64,000 nt of DNA from Ruegeria sp. AD91A (GCF_003443535.1 NZ_CP031946.1:1116001-1180000); one strand, 5' to 3'. Numbered from the stretch's first letter, positions 1-12,876 are shown. Translations and numbers: made by a program. The notes: generated by a model not told the origin, from the letters alone.

Positions 1-56
1 GGGAACACCTCTTTGAGGTATTGTGACAGTTCGTCCCGGTTCATTTCCAAAGCCAT
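1..56 (-). CDS. 5' end of a divergent gene, possibly a PaaI-family thioesterase (partial)
   Basis: Reading the minus strand from position 56 gives ATG followed by an open frame that leaves the window after about 18 codons; it begins MALEMNRDELSQYL. A strong ribosome-binding site (AGGAGGGG) lies just upstream of the ATG, which supports a real start. The first residues resemble N-termini of small hotdog-fold PaaI thioesterases of this bacterial group, but too little is visible to be sure. It diverges from the crotonase-fold gene at 115, so the 58 bases between them must hold both promoters or leaders. Confidence 0.5.
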   Translation of the reverse strand, partial: MALEMNRDELSQYLKEVF

Positions 57-114
57 ACTTCCCCTCCTGCTCTTGCCGACCTAGAGTTGGCCCAACTTGG
101 GATCGGAGGGCAAG

Positions 115-900
115 ATGACAATTCTGGAACGTAACGACACTGGCGCGGTTGCAAGACTTAAGATGAACGCACCGGACCGGCTGAACGCGCTGAGTGATGA
201 GATGCTGGCTGCATTGCAGGCCGAACTTGATGCACTGCGCGAGGACAGCTCGATCCGGGCCGTGGTCCTGTCGGGGGCAGGAAAGGCGTTTTGTGCCGGG
301 CATGATCTGAAACAGATGACCGCCGGACGCCAATCAGAAGATGGCGGCAAGACATACTTTCAGGACCTCTTTTCCCGCTGCGCCCGGATGATGATGTCCA
401 TCCAATCCCTGCCCCAACCTGTTATCGCGCAAGTCCATGGCATTGCGACCGCCGCCGGGTGTCAGTTGGTTGCAACCTGTGACATGGCCGTGGCTGCGGA
501 AGGGACACGGTTTGGCGTCAACGGAGTCAATATCGGCCTTTTCTGTTCCACGCCGATGGTGGCGCTCAGCCGAAATATTCCCAGAAAGCAGGCCTTTGAA
601 ATGCTGACCACCGGCGAGTTCATCTCAGCGGAACGCGCCGCCGAGTTGGGTCTGGTAAATCGTGTCGTTCCGGAAACGCTGCTGGAACAAGAAGCCAACG
701 GGCTGGCGGAACTGGTCGCATCCAAGCTTGGCGTGGCCGTGAAGATCGGGAAAGAAGCGTTCTATCAACAGCTGCAAATGCCTTTGGATCAGGCTTATGA
801 CTATACCGGAGACGCAATGGCGCAGAATATGTTGTACCGCGATACAGAAGAAGGCATTTCCGCCTTTATTGAAAAGCGCCCCCCGAATTGGACCCAATGA
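115..900 (+). CDS. ECHDC3-type enoyl-CoA hydratase/isomerase family protein
   Basis: A 261-residue crotonase-fold protein. The start is ATG at 115, placed six bases behind a GGAGGG site; a longer TTG start at 97 is less likely. Residues 57-64 (KAFCAGHD) form the usual CoA-pocket segment, and GIATAAGCQL (109-118) the oxyanion-hole region. The two glutamates that act as acid and base in classical enoyl-CoA hydratase are not present: the matching positions read Gln117 and about Gly137. That pattern, and the GVNIGLFCSTP stretch that follows, match the ECHDC3 branch, whose reaction is poorly known. Hydratase activity should therefore not be assumed. It stands alone, followed by a non-coding stretch and then trmFO. 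Confidence 0.85.
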   Translation: MTILERNDTGAVARLKMNAPDRLNALSDEMLAALQAELDALREDSSIRAVVLSGAGKAFCAGHDLKQMTAGRQSEDGGKTYFQDLFSRCARMMMSIQSLPQPVIAQVHGIATAAGCQLVATCDMAVAAEGTRFGVNGVNIGLFCSTPMVALSRNIPRKQAFEMLTTGEFISAERAAELGLVNRVVPETLLEQEANGLAELVASKLGVAVKIGKEAFYQQLQMPLDQAYDYTGDAMAQNMLYRDTEEGISAFIEKRPPNWTQ

Positions 901-980
901 CGCAATTGTTTTGAACATTTTTTGCCACTGTTTTCATTTTAGCACTTTCCAAAAGGGCAACTCTGTGGCAAAGCTGGGTC

Positions 981-1082
981 GAGGCTAAGGCCTCAGTACA
1001 CTTTTGGGTCGCCGTGGGCGGAAGGTCCCTCCAGCTGGTCTCTCTCACCAGCGCTGACATTCCCGCAGCGGCGACCCCAAGA
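981..1082 (+). ncRNA. Candidate structured RNA or leader upstream of trmFO
   Basis: The gap between the crotonase gene and trmFO holds a clear foldable segment. A short hairpin (GAGGC-TAAG-GCCTC, 981-994) is followed by a nine-base-pair stem of GGGTCGCCG (1006-1014) with CGGCGACCC (1069-1077). Inside this stem lies a further hairpin, GCTGGT-CTCTCTC-ACCAGC. The rod-like shape with internal bulges would suit a small RNA such as 6S RNA, or a long trmFO leader, but no family signature is recognisable. The strand is assumed from trmFO; the fold would also form on the other strand. Confidence 0.35.
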
Positions 1083-1152
1083 CCCTCCCACTGAAACAGT
1101 CACAAAAATACGGCAGTTGCGCCTGTGTGTGCGGTGCCCTATGTGGCTGCAC

Positions 1153-2493
1153 ATGACACAAGTTTTGCATATCGTTGGCGGTGGAATGGCCGGGTCCGAA
1201 GCGGCCTGGCAAGCCGCTGAAATGGGCGTTGACGTGATCATTCATGAAATGCGCCCCACTGTTGGCACTTTTGCACATCAGACCGGAAACCTGGCGGAAA
1301 TGGTGTGTTCAAACTCTTTCCGATCAGATGACGATGAACAAAATGCCGTGGGTCTGCTGCACTGGGAAATGCGTGCCGCCAATGGGTTGATCATGACCAC
1401 AGCCCATGCACATCGCCTGCCGGCCGGTGGTGCGCTCGCCGTGGACCGCGATCCCTTTGCCGAAGATGTCACCGCAAAACTCCGCTCACATCCGCGTGTG
1501 ACGGTTACCGACGAAGAAGTGACCGCCCTTCCCGACGATGGACAGTGGATCTTTGCGACCGGTCCGTTGACCTCACCTGCACTGGGGGAAGCAATCCGGG
1601 CCGAGACAGGATCTGACGCGCTGGCATTTTTCGATGCAATCGCACCGATTGTCTACGCCGACAGCATCGACATGAGCAAAGCTTGGATGCAATCCCGGTA
1701 CGACAAAGGTGAGACCGAGGAAGAACGCGCGGCTTATCTGAACTGCCCGATGGACCGTGATCAATACGAAGCTTTCATCGACGCGCTTCTGGCTGCGGAC
1801 AAAACCGAGTTTCACGAGGGTGAAACTGCAGGTTATTTTGATGGTTGTCTTCCAATTGAAGTCATGGCCGAACGCGGACGCCAGACCTTGCGTCACGGTC
1901 CGATGAAGCCGGTAGGACTGACAAATCCTCATGCGCCTGATGTCAAACCTCACGCCGTGGTTCAGCTTCGACGGGACAACGCGTTGGGAACATTGTTCAA
2001 CATCGTGGGGTTCCAGACCAAGATGAAATACGGAGCCCAGACCGACGTGTTCCGCAGGATCCCCGGTCTGGAAAACGCCAGTTTTGCTCGTCTCGGCGGT
2101 ATTCACCGCAACACGTTCATCAACTCTCCCACCCTGCTCGATGCACAGATGCGGTTGAAATCCAAGCCCAACATCCGCTTTGCCGGCCAGATTACGGGCG
2201 TCGAAGGTTATGTTGAAAGTGCCGCGATGGGATTGCTTGCCGGTCGCACGGCCGCCGCGGAAATACTGGGGCGTGAATTGCCCGAAGTACCCAAAGACAG
2301 TGCAATGGGTGCGTTGATCCATCACATTACCGGAGGGGCCGAAGCCAAGACGTTTCAACCGATGAACGTAAATTTCGGCCTATTCCGCCCCGTAGACGGC
2401 CTGAAAGGCGGGCGGCGGGGCCGGAGGGACCGGTACAAAGCCTATACCGATCGCGCCAAGGCAGAATGGCAAACATGGTTGGATCAATGCTGA
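1153..2493 (+). CDS. trmFO: tRNA (m5U54) methyltransferase, FAD- and folate-dependent TrmFO
   Basis: A 446-residue TrmFO (formerly GidA-like Gid). It uses 5,10-methylenetetrahydrofolate and FAD to make ribothymidine at position 54 of tRNA. The ATG at 1153 is chosen because the family starts right at the FAD fold: residues 5-18 read [14 protein letters not shown], the Rossmann glycine motif. The conserved [14 protein letters not shown] segment follows near residue 50, and [14 protein letters not shown] lies in the central part. No good ribosome-binding site is visible before this start. The C-terminus is rich in Gly and Arg. It is downstream of the possible structured RNA and 37 bases ahead of the next gene. 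Confidence 0.95.
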   Translation: MTQVLHIVGGGMAGSEAAWQAAEMGVDVIIHEMRPTVGTFAHQTGNLAEMVCSNSFRSDDDEQNAVGLLHWEMRAANGLIMTTAHAHRLPAGGALAVDRDPFAEDVTAKLRSHPRVTVTDEEVTALPDDGQWIFATGPLTSPALGEAIRAETGSDALAFFDAIAPIVYADSIDMSKAWMQSRYDKGETEEERAAYLNCPMDRDQYEAFIDALLAADKTEFHEGETAGYFDGCLPIEVMAERGRQTLRHGPMKPVGLTNPHAPDVKPHAVVQLRRDNALGTLFNIVGFQTKMKYGAQTDVFRRIPGLENASFARLGGIHRNTFINSPTLLDAQMRLKSKPNIRFAGQITGVEGYVESAAMGLLAGRTAAAEILGRELPEVPKDSAMGALIHHITGGAEAKTFQPMNVNFGLFRPVDGLKGGRRGRRDRYKAYTDRAKAEWQTWLDQC

Positions 2494-2530
2494 CTGGACG
2501 CGCGACATGCTCTCGGCCTAGCATGCCGGG

Positions 2531-3145
2531 ATGAGCGACAAATTCCTGGACAATACCTACAATCTCGACACGCCCAAAGACACTGAAACGCACTATCAGA
2601 ACTGGGCTGCGACCTACGAAAAAGAGGTCGCGGAACAGGGATATGCAACCCCGGGACGGGTGGCCGCGGCTTTGTGGAAATTCCACCCTCACCCCCAAAC
2701 GCCAATTCTGGATTTTGGCTGTGGAACCGGGCTTTCCGGTCTCGCCTTGCGGGCGGCGGGATTTGAAGTCATCGATGGTATCGATCCCACTCCCAAAATG
2801 CTGGAAGAGGCAGAGGCCAAGGGTGTTTACCGAACCCTGACCGGTTTTGACATCACCAAGCCAGCCCTGCTCAGGCGCGGCGCGTATTCGGTGATCACAG
2901 CCATTGGTGTCATCGGCCAGGGCGCGGCGCCACCCGAGACTTTCGACCTGTTGATGCACGCCTTGCCCAAAGGTGGGTTGCTTGCGTGTTCCTTGAACGA
3001 TCATGCGCTGGCAGATCACAAATTCACCTGCCGACTGACGGATTGGGTCGACATGGGGGCAGCACGTTTTCTATTTCGTGAATACGGGCCACACTTGCCC
3101 GGTATCAACCTTAACTCTGACGTGTATGTATTAAAAAAAGCGTGA
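2531..3145 (+). CDS. Class I SAM-dependent methyltransferase
   Basis: A 204-residue small-molecule-type methyltransferase. The SAM-binding motif I reads LDFGCGTGLSG around residues 60-70 and is followed by the acidic motif II (VIDGIDPTPKML). The N-terminal HYQNWAATYE segment is typical of methyltransferase_11/25 proteins. The substrate cannot be told from sequence. Its stop codon overlaps the GTG start of gluQ (GTGA), so the two are probably translated together, although no functional link is evident. Confidence 0.85.
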   Translation: MSDKFLDNTYNLDTPKDTETHYQNWAATYEKEVAEQGYATPGRVAAALWKFHPHPQTPILDFGCGTGLSGLALRAAGFEVIDGIDPTPKMLEEAEAKGVYRTLTGFDITKPALLRRGAYSVITAIGVIGQGAAPPETFDLLMHALPKGGLLACSLNDHALADHKFTCRLTDWVDMGAARFLFREYGPHLPGINLNSDVYVLKKA

Positions 3146-4023
3146 CTTTCGTAACGCGTTTCGCGCCATCCCCGACCGGTCCACTTCACCTTGGGCACGC
3201 CTATTCTGCGATGATCGCCAGCGACATGGCCAGATCCGAAAATGGACAGTTCTTGCTGCGCATCGAAGATATCGATCAGTCCCGCTCGCGTCGGCATTGG
3301 GAGGATCAGATCTACGATGACCTCAAATGGTTGGGGCTGACCTGGCCGAAACCGGTTTTGCGTCAATCAGATCGGCTGAGTATCTATGATCGAGCGTTGG
3401 ATCGGTTGTGGAAAAGGGGTCTTCTGTATCCCTGCGTCTGTAACCGCAAAGATATTGCTGCCGCCGCAAGCGCCCCCCAAGAAGGCGCGCCCTTGCTTGG
3501 ACCAGATGGAATAGTATATCCCGGAACATGTCGAAATGCTAATCAAGCCAAAGACTTAAGCCGAATACATCATCCGCGAAACCAGGCGCTGCGACTGGAC
3601 GTTGCCAAAGCCTGTCGAGCAATCCGCGATCCTGCCAAATTCCAATTCTCGGAACTGGGCTCAGGTCCCGATGGCGAAACAGGAACTGTCACATTCACCC
3701 CGGATGAAATGGCAACAAATATCGGCGATGTTGTACTTTCCCGCCGTGACATGGGTACGTCCTACCATTTGTCCGTCGTTCTTGACGACGCAGCTCAAGG
3801 GATCACCCGTGTGGTTCGCGGTCGGGATCTGTTCGAAGCCACCCGCATTCATGTTCTGCTTCAGGCGCTGTTGAACCTGCCTACACCCGAGTATTTCCAC
3901 CACGATCTGATCCGCGATGACGCGGGCAAACGACTGGCCAAACGGGACGACGCACGTGCGATCTCGAAATATCGGGCCGAAGGTGCCAGCCCGGCTGACA
4001 TCCGCCATATGGTGGGGCTTTGA
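3142..4023 (+). CDS. gluQ: Glutamyl-Q tRNA(Asp) synthetase
   Basis: A 293-residue truncated glutamyl-tRNA synthetase paralogue. The enzyme activates glutamate and attaches it to queuosine in the wobble base of tRNA-Asp. The class I HIGH motif appears as HLGH (16-19) within RFAPSPTGPLHLGH, and the KMSK motif as KRLAKRDD (263-270). A cysteine set (CVCNRKD and, further on, YPGTCRN) fits the zinc site of the family. The anticodon-binding domain of true GluRS is absent, as expected. The start is GTG, overlapping the upstream stop. It converges on hisI with five bases between. Confidence 0.93.
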   Translation: MTFVTRFAPSPTGPLHLGHAYSAMIASDMARSENGQFLLRIEDIDQSRSRRHWEDQIYDDLKWLGLTWPKPVLRQSDRLSIYDRALDRLWKRGLLYPCVCNRKDIAAAASAPQEGAPLLGPDGIVYPGTCRNANQAKDLSRIHHPRNQALRLDVAKACRAIRDPAKFQFSELGSGPDGETGTVTFTPDEMATNIGDVVLSRRDMGTSYHLSVVLDDAAQGITRVVRGRDLFEATRIHVLLQALLNLPTPEYFHHDLIRDDAGKRLAKRDDARAISKYRAEGASPADIRHMVGL

Positions 4024-4028
4024 TCTTG

Positions 4029-4406
4029 CTACGTTACTTCCATCGGAGCCATCAGTTCGGTTTCGGTCCCGTCCCGCACCGCGGTGTAAAAGCACGTCCG
4101 GCGGTTGGTGTGACAGGCAGCACCGGTTTGACGCACCAGAACCAACAGGCAATCGCGGTCACAATCGATGCGGAAGTCCACCAGTTTCTGCACATGACCT
4201 GAGGTTTCGCCCTTGATCCAGAAAGACTGACGCGAGCGTGACCAATAGGTCACCCTGCCCGTTTCCAATGTCTTTTCAATGGCCTGCGCATTCATCCATG
4301 CCATCATCAGAACTTCACCCGACACCTCATCCTGCGCAATTGCCGGAATCAGTCCCGCCTCGTTATATTTCAGAGTAGATGGATCAAACGCGACGGGGTC
4401 AGACAT
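4029..4406 (-). CDS. hisI: Phosphoribosyl-AMP cyclohydrolase
   Basis: A 125-residue stand-alone HisI that opens the adenine ring of phosphoribosyl-AMP, the third step of histidine synthesis. The metal-binding core is complete: DCDRD (81-85) for magnesium and Cys98-His99 with Cys105 for zinc, in [16 protein letters not shown]. There is no HisE (pyrophosphohydrolase) domain, which is usual in alphaproteobacteria. The start MSDPVAF is preferred over an ATG six codons upstream because AAAGG lies nine bases before it. It is divergent from the IscU-like gene. Confidence 0.95.
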   Translation of the reverse strand: MSDPVAFDPSTLKYNEAGLIPAIAQDEVSGEVLMMAWMNAQAIEKTLETGRVTYWSRSRQSFWIKGETSGHVQKLVDFRIDCDRDCLLVLVRQTGAACHTNRRTCFYTAVRDGTETELMAPMEVT

Positions 4407-4472
4407 GACAAAAACCTTTTGCATCCGGTTGGCTGGTCACTATGTATGAGGAACACACGACGAGGGAAAGCC

Positions 4473-4925
4473 ATGAGCGGCGAGAACGACCTGATTAAGC
4501 TGTATTCCGGACGCATTCTGGCGCTGGCGGCGGACATCCCGCATCTGGATCGGCTGGAAAACCCGGATGCAACGGTCAAGAAACGCGCACCTCTATGCGG
4601 CTCTACAGTGACGGTTGATCTGAACGTTCAGGATGGTCGCGTCAGTGCCTTTGGACAGGACGTGAAGGCCTGTGCGTTGGGTCAGGCGTCCGCTTCGTTG
4701 GTTGGCGACGCAATCATTGGCGCGACGCGTGCACAGGTCGAAGCGGCGCGCGATCAGCTTGCTGCGATGTTGAAAAAGGATGGCCCCGCTCCGGACGCGC
4801 CCTTCGACGGTCTCAAGGTTCTGATGCCGGCGCGGGACTATAAGAACCGCCATGCTTCAATCCTGCTGGCGCTGGACGCCACTGCGGAAGCCATGGCGCA
4901 GGCGGAACAGGCACATTGCGCCTGA
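4473..4925 (+). CDS. Iron-sulfur cluster assembly scaffold-like protein (NifU/IscU N-terminal fold)
   Basis: A 150-residue IscU/SufU-like protein with GAGGG seven bases before the ATG at 4473. Two of the three cluster-ligand cysteines of the family are visible, Cys42 (PLCGST) and Cys67 (KACALGQASAS). The third, expected near residue 129 in the helix that usually reads R-x-x-C, is a serine (NRHASILLALD). So this protein may bind a cluster differently or serve another role, such as a carrier. No isc or suf genes are nearby. It is followed by marC after 59 bases. Confidence 0.8.
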   Translation: MSGENDLIKLYSGRILALAADIPHLDRLENPDATVKKRAPLCGSTVTVDLNVQDGRVSAFGQDVKACALGQASASLVGDAIIGATRAQVEAARDQLAAMLKKDGPAPDAPFDGLKVLMPARDYKNRHASILLALDATAEAMAQAEQAHCA

Positions 4926-4984
4926 TTGTAGCTATTTGAGACAAACCCGTTTACCTTCCGTACAGATTTAAGGAGGGATGGGTA

Positions 4985-5623
4985 TTGAATAATCTGCTTG
5001 AGCATTTTGTGACGCTTTGGGTCGTCATTGACCCGATTGGCACAATTCCGGTTTTTATCGCCGTCACCGCAGGTCTTACTGCTGCGGCCCGGCGGAAAAC
5101 GGCCCTGTTAGCCGCCCTGATAAGCGCAGGCGTTTTGCTGTTTTTTCTTGTGTTTGGGCAATTGCTGATCGAAGCGCTGGATATCGGTCTGAATTCGTTT
5201 CAGGTGGCTGGGGGTATCATACTGTTTCTTTTTGCACTGACGATGATCTTCGGCGAGAGCAAACAGGAAATTGAACAACGTCAGGCCGAAGAGGATCAGG
5301 AAGACAAGTATCACAAGCAAAACCCAGCAATCTTCCCTCTTGCCGTTCCGTCTCTGGCCTCACCCGGGGCGATGCTGGCCGTCGTCATCCTGACAGACAA
5401 CCATCGATATAGTGCAGCAGATCAAGGGATTACCGCGCTGGTCATGCTTTCGGTTCTGGTTGTTGCCTTTGTTCTCATGCTCTTGGCGGAACCGATCATT
5501 CGCCTGATTGGCCACTCAGGAGCGGCGATCATCAGCCGTATCATGGGGATGATCCTGGCCTCTGTCGCGGTCAATTCCGTCCTGTCCGCATTGCTTGAGA
5601 TTTTCAAAACCGGACAGTTGTAA
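4985..5623 (+). CDS. MarC family integral membrane protein
   Basis: A 212-residue inner-membrane protein of the MarC/UPF0056 family with about six membrane segments. The typical motifs are present: VVIDPIGTIPVFIAVTAGLT at the N-terminus, and FPLAVPSLASPGAM starting the second half. A charged cytoplasmic loop (residues 88-110) separates two homologous three-helix halves. The start is TTG, chosen because a strong AAGGAGGG lies upstream and the only nearby ATG is out of frame. The role of the family is not established; early claims of multidrug resistance were not upheld. A second, more distant MarC gene is at 54009. Confidence 0.88.
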   Translation: MNNLLEHFVTLWVVIDPIGTIPVFIAVTAGLTAAARRKTALLAALISAGVLLFFLVFGQLLIEALDIGLNSFQVAGGIILFLFALTMIFGESKQEIEQRQAEEDQEDKYHKQNPAIFPLAVPSLASPGAMLAVVILTDNHRYSAADQGITALVMLSVLVVAFVLMLLAEPIIRLIGHSGAAIISRIMGMILASVAVNSVLSALLEIFKTGQL

Positions 5624-5660
5624 AAAAAACCGCCGCACCTTCCGGGCGAAAGGGCGGCGG
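5622..5660 (-). terminator. Intrinsic terminator for the small minus-strand gene, facing marC
   Basis: CCGCCGC (5630-5636) pairs with GCGGCGG (5654-5660), and an inner CCTT/AAGG pair extends the stem. On the minus strand the hairpin is followed by eight T residues, a textbook intrinsic terminator for transcription arriving from the small gene at 5808-5930. There is no T-run on the plus side, so it would end marC transcription only weakly. Confidence 0.75.
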
Positions 5661-5807
5661 CAGTCATTGCGTGTCTCGCGTGGGGTCCGGATTACCGCAC
5701 GGGGCCGAGGCATGGCCCCTCAAGGGGTTTGGGACAGGCAGGTCACCCTTGACTGAAATGGGGATGACAGCGCGGTTTTTTCGGCACGAGATCGCAGTCA
5801 GAAAGGC

Positions 5808-5930
5808 TTAGAATCCAACCGGAAGGTGCAGGGCGACCATCAGGATCACGACCAGAGACATCACGCCCACTGCATCCTGCAGGATAGTCGATTGCGAGCG
5901 GCTGAATACAGTCTTGATCTGGGTCAGCAT
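5808..5930 (-). CDS. Small membrane protein, 40 residues, probably SOS-controlled
   Basis: The minus-strand frame starting MLTQIKTVFSRSQ encodes 40 residues. The ATG at 5930 has an excellent ribosome-binding site (GGAGGTGA, five bases before). An in-frame start 29 codons further up exists but lacks one. The N-terminal half is polar and basic, and residues 19-38 form one hydrophobic helix, so a single-pass membrane protein is likely. It ends ahead of a strong intrinsic terminator. Four GAAC repeats lie upstream at 6001-6035, one pair in the LexA-box spacing of Rhodobacteraceae. Small SOS-induced membrane peptides such as Caulobacter SidA offer a parallel, but no sequence similarity to them is claimed. 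Confidence 0.75.
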   Translation of the reverse strand: MLTQIKTVFSRSQSTILQDAVGVMSLVVILMVALHLPVGF

Positions 5931-6000
5931 AGGGTCACCTCCGGTCAGAGTTTTAATCCTTTGTTGACCTTTTGTTCTCATATTTACCCGAGTCGGTAAA

Positions 6001-6035
6001 GAACTTTTTGAGAACATTTGTGAACTTTTTGGAAC
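6001..6035 (-). promoter_or_regulatory. LexA-type operator array (GAAC direct repeats)
   Basis: Four GAAC tetramers occur at 6001, 6012, 6022 and 6032, with gaps of 7, 6 and 6 bases. The first pair has the GAAC-N7-GAAC (equivalently GTTC-N7-GTTC) spacing described for the LexA box of Rhodobacter and its relatives. The array lies 71 bases upstream of the 40-residue gene and just past the recG stop, so it can only serve the small gene. Confidence 0.6.
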
Positions 6036-6042
6036 TTTTCGC

Positions 6043-10432
<4,390 letters not shown>

Positions 10433-10467
10433 GGCCAGGTCCAGACGTGCTGAGCCGTGAGTGCAAT

Positions 10468-10493
10468 GTGCCGCCCTGGACCACCGGCGGCAC
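10468..10493 (-). terminator. Hairpin directly after ctrA
   Basis: GTGCCGCC (10468-10475) pairs perfectly with GGCGGCAC (10486-10493), twelve bases past the ctrA stop. No T-run follows on either strand, so it may protect the ctrA mRNA 3' end or act as a weak terminator, not a classical intrinsic one. Confidence 0.4.
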
Positions 10494-10505
10494 TGGTGTT
10501 TCAAA

Positions 10506-11222
10506 TCAGAGACCGACTGCCATCCGTGTTTCGTCCAGCGAGTTGTTTTGCGGATCTCGCAGCACATAACCGCGGCCCCAAACGGTTTCGATGTAGTTCT
10601 CTCCTCCGGTTGCATTGCTTAGCTTTTTGCGCAGCTTGCAGATGAATACGTCAATGATTTTCAGTTCGGGTTCATCCATGCCGCCATAGAGGTGATTCAG
10701 AAACATTTCCTTCGTCAGAGTCGTCCCCTTACGCAGGCTGAGCAACTCGAGCATCTGGTATTCCTTGCCGGTCAAATGCACAGTCTTACCATCCACTTCG
10801 ACGGTTTTGGCATCAAGATTCACTGCTACACGCCCTGTGTGAATGATCGATTGCGAATGCCCTTTGGAACGGCGGATAATGGCATGAATGCGCGCCACAA
10901 GTTCTTCGCGATGGAAGGGTTTGGTCAGATAATCATCCGCACCAAATCCAAAGCCTTTGATCTTGCTTTCAGTATCATCAGCACCGGACAGAATCAGAAT
11001 CGGCGTTTCCACCCTGGCGATCCGCAACTGGCGCAGAACCTCATGCCCGTTCATGTCCGGCAGGTTCAGATCCAGCAAGATCAGGTCGTAATCATAGAGT
11101 TTCGCCAGATCGATTCCTTCTTCGCCAAGATCCGTCGCGTAGACGTTCAGGTTCGCATGCGTCAGCATCAGTTCGATGCTTTTGGACGTGGTCGGATCAT
11201 CCTCGACAAGAAGTATGCGCAT
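10506..11222 (-). CDS. ctrA: Cell-cycle response regulator CtrA
   Basis: A 238-residue OmpR/PhoB-class regulator almost certainly CtrA. The receiver domain has the acidic pocket VEDDP (7-10) and phosphoacceptor Asp51 ([12 protein letters not shown]). A winged-helix DNA-binding domain follows ([20 protein letters not shown], then [14 protein letters not shown]). The C-terminus is longer than in Caulobacter and lacks its Ala-Ala degradation end. In Rhodobacteraceae CtrA is not essential and controls motility and gene-transfer-agent production rather than replication. The neighbour sciP encodes its known partner, and an upstream ATGGTTAA half-site suggests autoregulation. Confidence 0.95.
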   Translation of the reverse strand: MRILLVEDDPTTSKSIELMLTHANLNVYATDLGEEGIDLAKLYDYDLILLDLNLPDMNGHEVLRQLRIARVETPILILSGADDTESKIKGFGFGADDYLTKPFHREELVARIHAIIRRSKGHSQSIIHTGRVAVNLDAKTVEVDGKTVHLTGKEYQMLELLSLRKGTTLTKEMFLNHLYGGMDEPELKIIDVFICKLRKKLSNATGGENYIETVWGRGYVLRDPQNNSLDETRMAVGL

Positions 11223-11278
11223 TTTTCACTGCTCCAATTCGGGTCAATAATTCCAATTAAAATTAAACCTGACCAAGA

Positions 11279-11286
11279 ATGGTTAA
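11279..11286 (-). promoter_or_regulatory. Possible CtrA half-site in front of ctrA
   Basis: ATGGTTAA, reading TTAACCAT on the minus strand, lies 57 bases before the ctrA start. TTAACCAT is a recognised CtrA half-site form in Caulobacter. A full TTAA-N7-TTAA box is not seen, so this is only suggestive of autoregulation. The surrounding 70 bases are AT-rich and must hold the ctrA promoter unless it is read through from sciP. Confidence 0.35.
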
Positions 11287-11293
11287 TCTGACG

Positions 11294-11602
11294 TTACCGT
11301 TGAATTATTAATTCACACTCGCCTTTAGGTTGTCGATACTTTTTTAGCGCCGTCGCTTTCAATGCCTCAACGCCGTGCTCTGCGACCAACGACACCCAAC
11401 CGTTGAACTCTTGGTCGCTGATGCCGTATTTCCTTTTTGCTTCCGACAGGCTGATCAAACCGTAAAGTACTCCACGCACGACAAGAATCTTGCGTGACGC
11501 CACCCATCGCCTTGTGTTTGCGGGCGGCAGATCGGCATGCGTCAAAATAGATCCATCCGGCAGAGCAACAGACCTTGGCCCTTCAACTTTGTGCAAATAC
11601 AT
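11294..11602 (-). CDS. sciP: CtrA inhibitor SciP family protein (DUF1153)
   Basis: A 102-residue helix-turn-helix protein of the DUF1153 family. In Caulobacter SciP binds CtrA and stops it recruiting RNA polymerase. The family landmarks are here: an N-terminal LPDGSILTHADLPP followed by NTRRWVASRKILVV, then the helix-turn-helix region SLSEAKRKYGISDQEF. It lies 71 bases upstream of ctrA in the same direction, so regulator and inhibitor are side by side. In Caulobacter the two genes are apart, so the pairing here is informative. It diverges from mnmA. Confidence 0.88.
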   Translation of the reverse strand: MYLHKVEGPRSVALPDGSILTHADLPPANTRRWVASRKILVVRGVLYGLISLSEAKRKYGISDQEFNGWVSLVAEHGVEALKATALKKYRQPKGECELIIQR

Positions 11603-11730
11603 CGCTTTACCCTTCTTGCTGCACCAAAGCTGACACCAGCCTACTTAAGGTCGAGTGAAACCGCCCCTTGAGAGTGTGTAGAATTTTCTTATATTCTGCC
11701 GGTCTTTCTTAACCCGGACTGGAAACTGCA

Positions 11731-12876
11731 ATGGCCCTCGATACCGAGACCCCGCTGAACTCGCTTGGCTTTGCCAAACCGCCCTCGGAGACGCGGGTCG
11801 TTGTGGCGATGTCAGGGGGCGTCGACAGTTCCGTTGTCGCGGCCTATCTGGCCGATCAGGGCTATGATGTGGTCGGTGTGACGTTGCAGCTTTATGACCA
11901 CGGCGCGGCGTTGGCCAAGAAAGGTGCCTGTTGCGCAGGAATCGATATTCATGATGCGCGCCGCGTGGCGGAAGAGCGTGGATTTCCACATTACGTTCTG
12001 GATTACGAGAACATCTTTAAGGATGCCGTGATCGACGAGTTCGCCGACAGTTATTTAGCAGGTGCAACGCCAGTTCCCTGCATCCGCTGCAACGAGCGGG
12101 TGAAATTCAAGGATCTTCTGGAAACCGCCAAGGATCTTGAGGCAGACTGCATGGCCACCGGCCACTACATTCAGCGCAAGATGGGCGCCAACGGTCCGGA
12201 ACTGCATAGCGCCGAAGACGCCAATCGCGATCAGTCCTATTTCCTGTTCTCGACCACGCCGGAGCAACTGAACTTCCTGCGCTTCCCGCTGGGCCACCTG
12301 CCGTCAAAAGATGCAACCCGTGAAATGGCTGCGCAATATGGGCTGTCTGTAGCAGACAAGCCTGACAGTCAGGATATTTGCTTCGTGCCCGACGGCAACT
12401 ATGCCAGTGTCATCGAAAAACTACGCCCCGGAGCCGCGGAACCCGGCGAGATCGTTCACGCGGATGGCCGCGTTCTGGCGCAGCACAACGGTGTAATCCA
12501 CTATACGATCGGGCAACGTCGCGGTCTTGGCATCGGCGGCCTCAGCGAGCCGCTTTACGTCGTCAAACTGGACGTTGACAAAAAGCAGGTCGTAGTGGGC
12601 CCGAAAGAGATGCTGGCAACGCGCGTCGTTCCGGTGCGCGAGATCAACTGGCTGGGCGACGAACCCTTCACGTCACGCGATGAATGGCATCTATCCGTTA
12701 AAGTCCGTTCGACCCGCCCGCCGCGCGAGGCAATCCTTCGGCCGCTGTCGGACACAACGGCCGAGGTCGAACTGCTGACCCCCGAGGAAGGCATCTCGCC
12801 AGGGCAGGCCTGTGTGTTTTACGCAAGTGAAGACAGCCGCGTATTCGGCGGCGGCTGGATCTGGCGTGGGTATTAA
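11731..12876 (+). CDS. mnmA: tRNA-specific 2-thiouridylase MnmA
   Basis: A 381-residue PP-loop enzyme that adds sulfur to U34 of tRNA-Lys, -Glu and -Gln. The adenylation loop SGGVDSS is at residues 28-34. The two catalytic cysteines lie in [12 protein letters not shown] and in [13 protein letters not shown]. The N-terminus has about 20 more residues than E. coli MnmA before the PP-loop, as in many alphaproteobacteria. Its TAA stop shares bases with the stop of the convergent gene (TTAA at 12873-12876). TusA, one member of the sulfur relay that can feed MnmA, is also encoded in this window at 45115. Confidence 0.97.
   Translation: MALDTETPLNSLGFAKPPSETRVVVAMSGGVDSSVVAAYLADQGYDVVGVTLQLYDHGAALAKKGACCAGIDIHDARRVAEERGFPHYVLDYENIFKDAVIDEFADSYLAGATPVPCIRCNERVKFKDLLETAKDLEADCMATGHYIQRKMGANGPELHSAEDANRDQSYFLFSTTPEQLNFLRFPLGHLPSKDATREMAAQYGLSVADKPDSQDICFVPDGNYASVIEKLRPGAAEPGEIVHADGRVLAQHNGVIHYTIGQRRGLGIGGLSEPLYVVKLDVDKKQVVVGPKEMLATRVVPVREINWLGDEPFTSRDEWHLSVKVRSTRPPREAILRPLSDTTAEVELLTPEEGISPGQACVFYASEDSRVFGGGWIWRGY

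Noticed and set aside
5701..5720. GGGGCC-GAGGCAT-GGCCCC hairpin in the gap after marC
   Set aside because: No T-run or gene end is at a suitable distance; it is probably a chance GC-rich palindrome.
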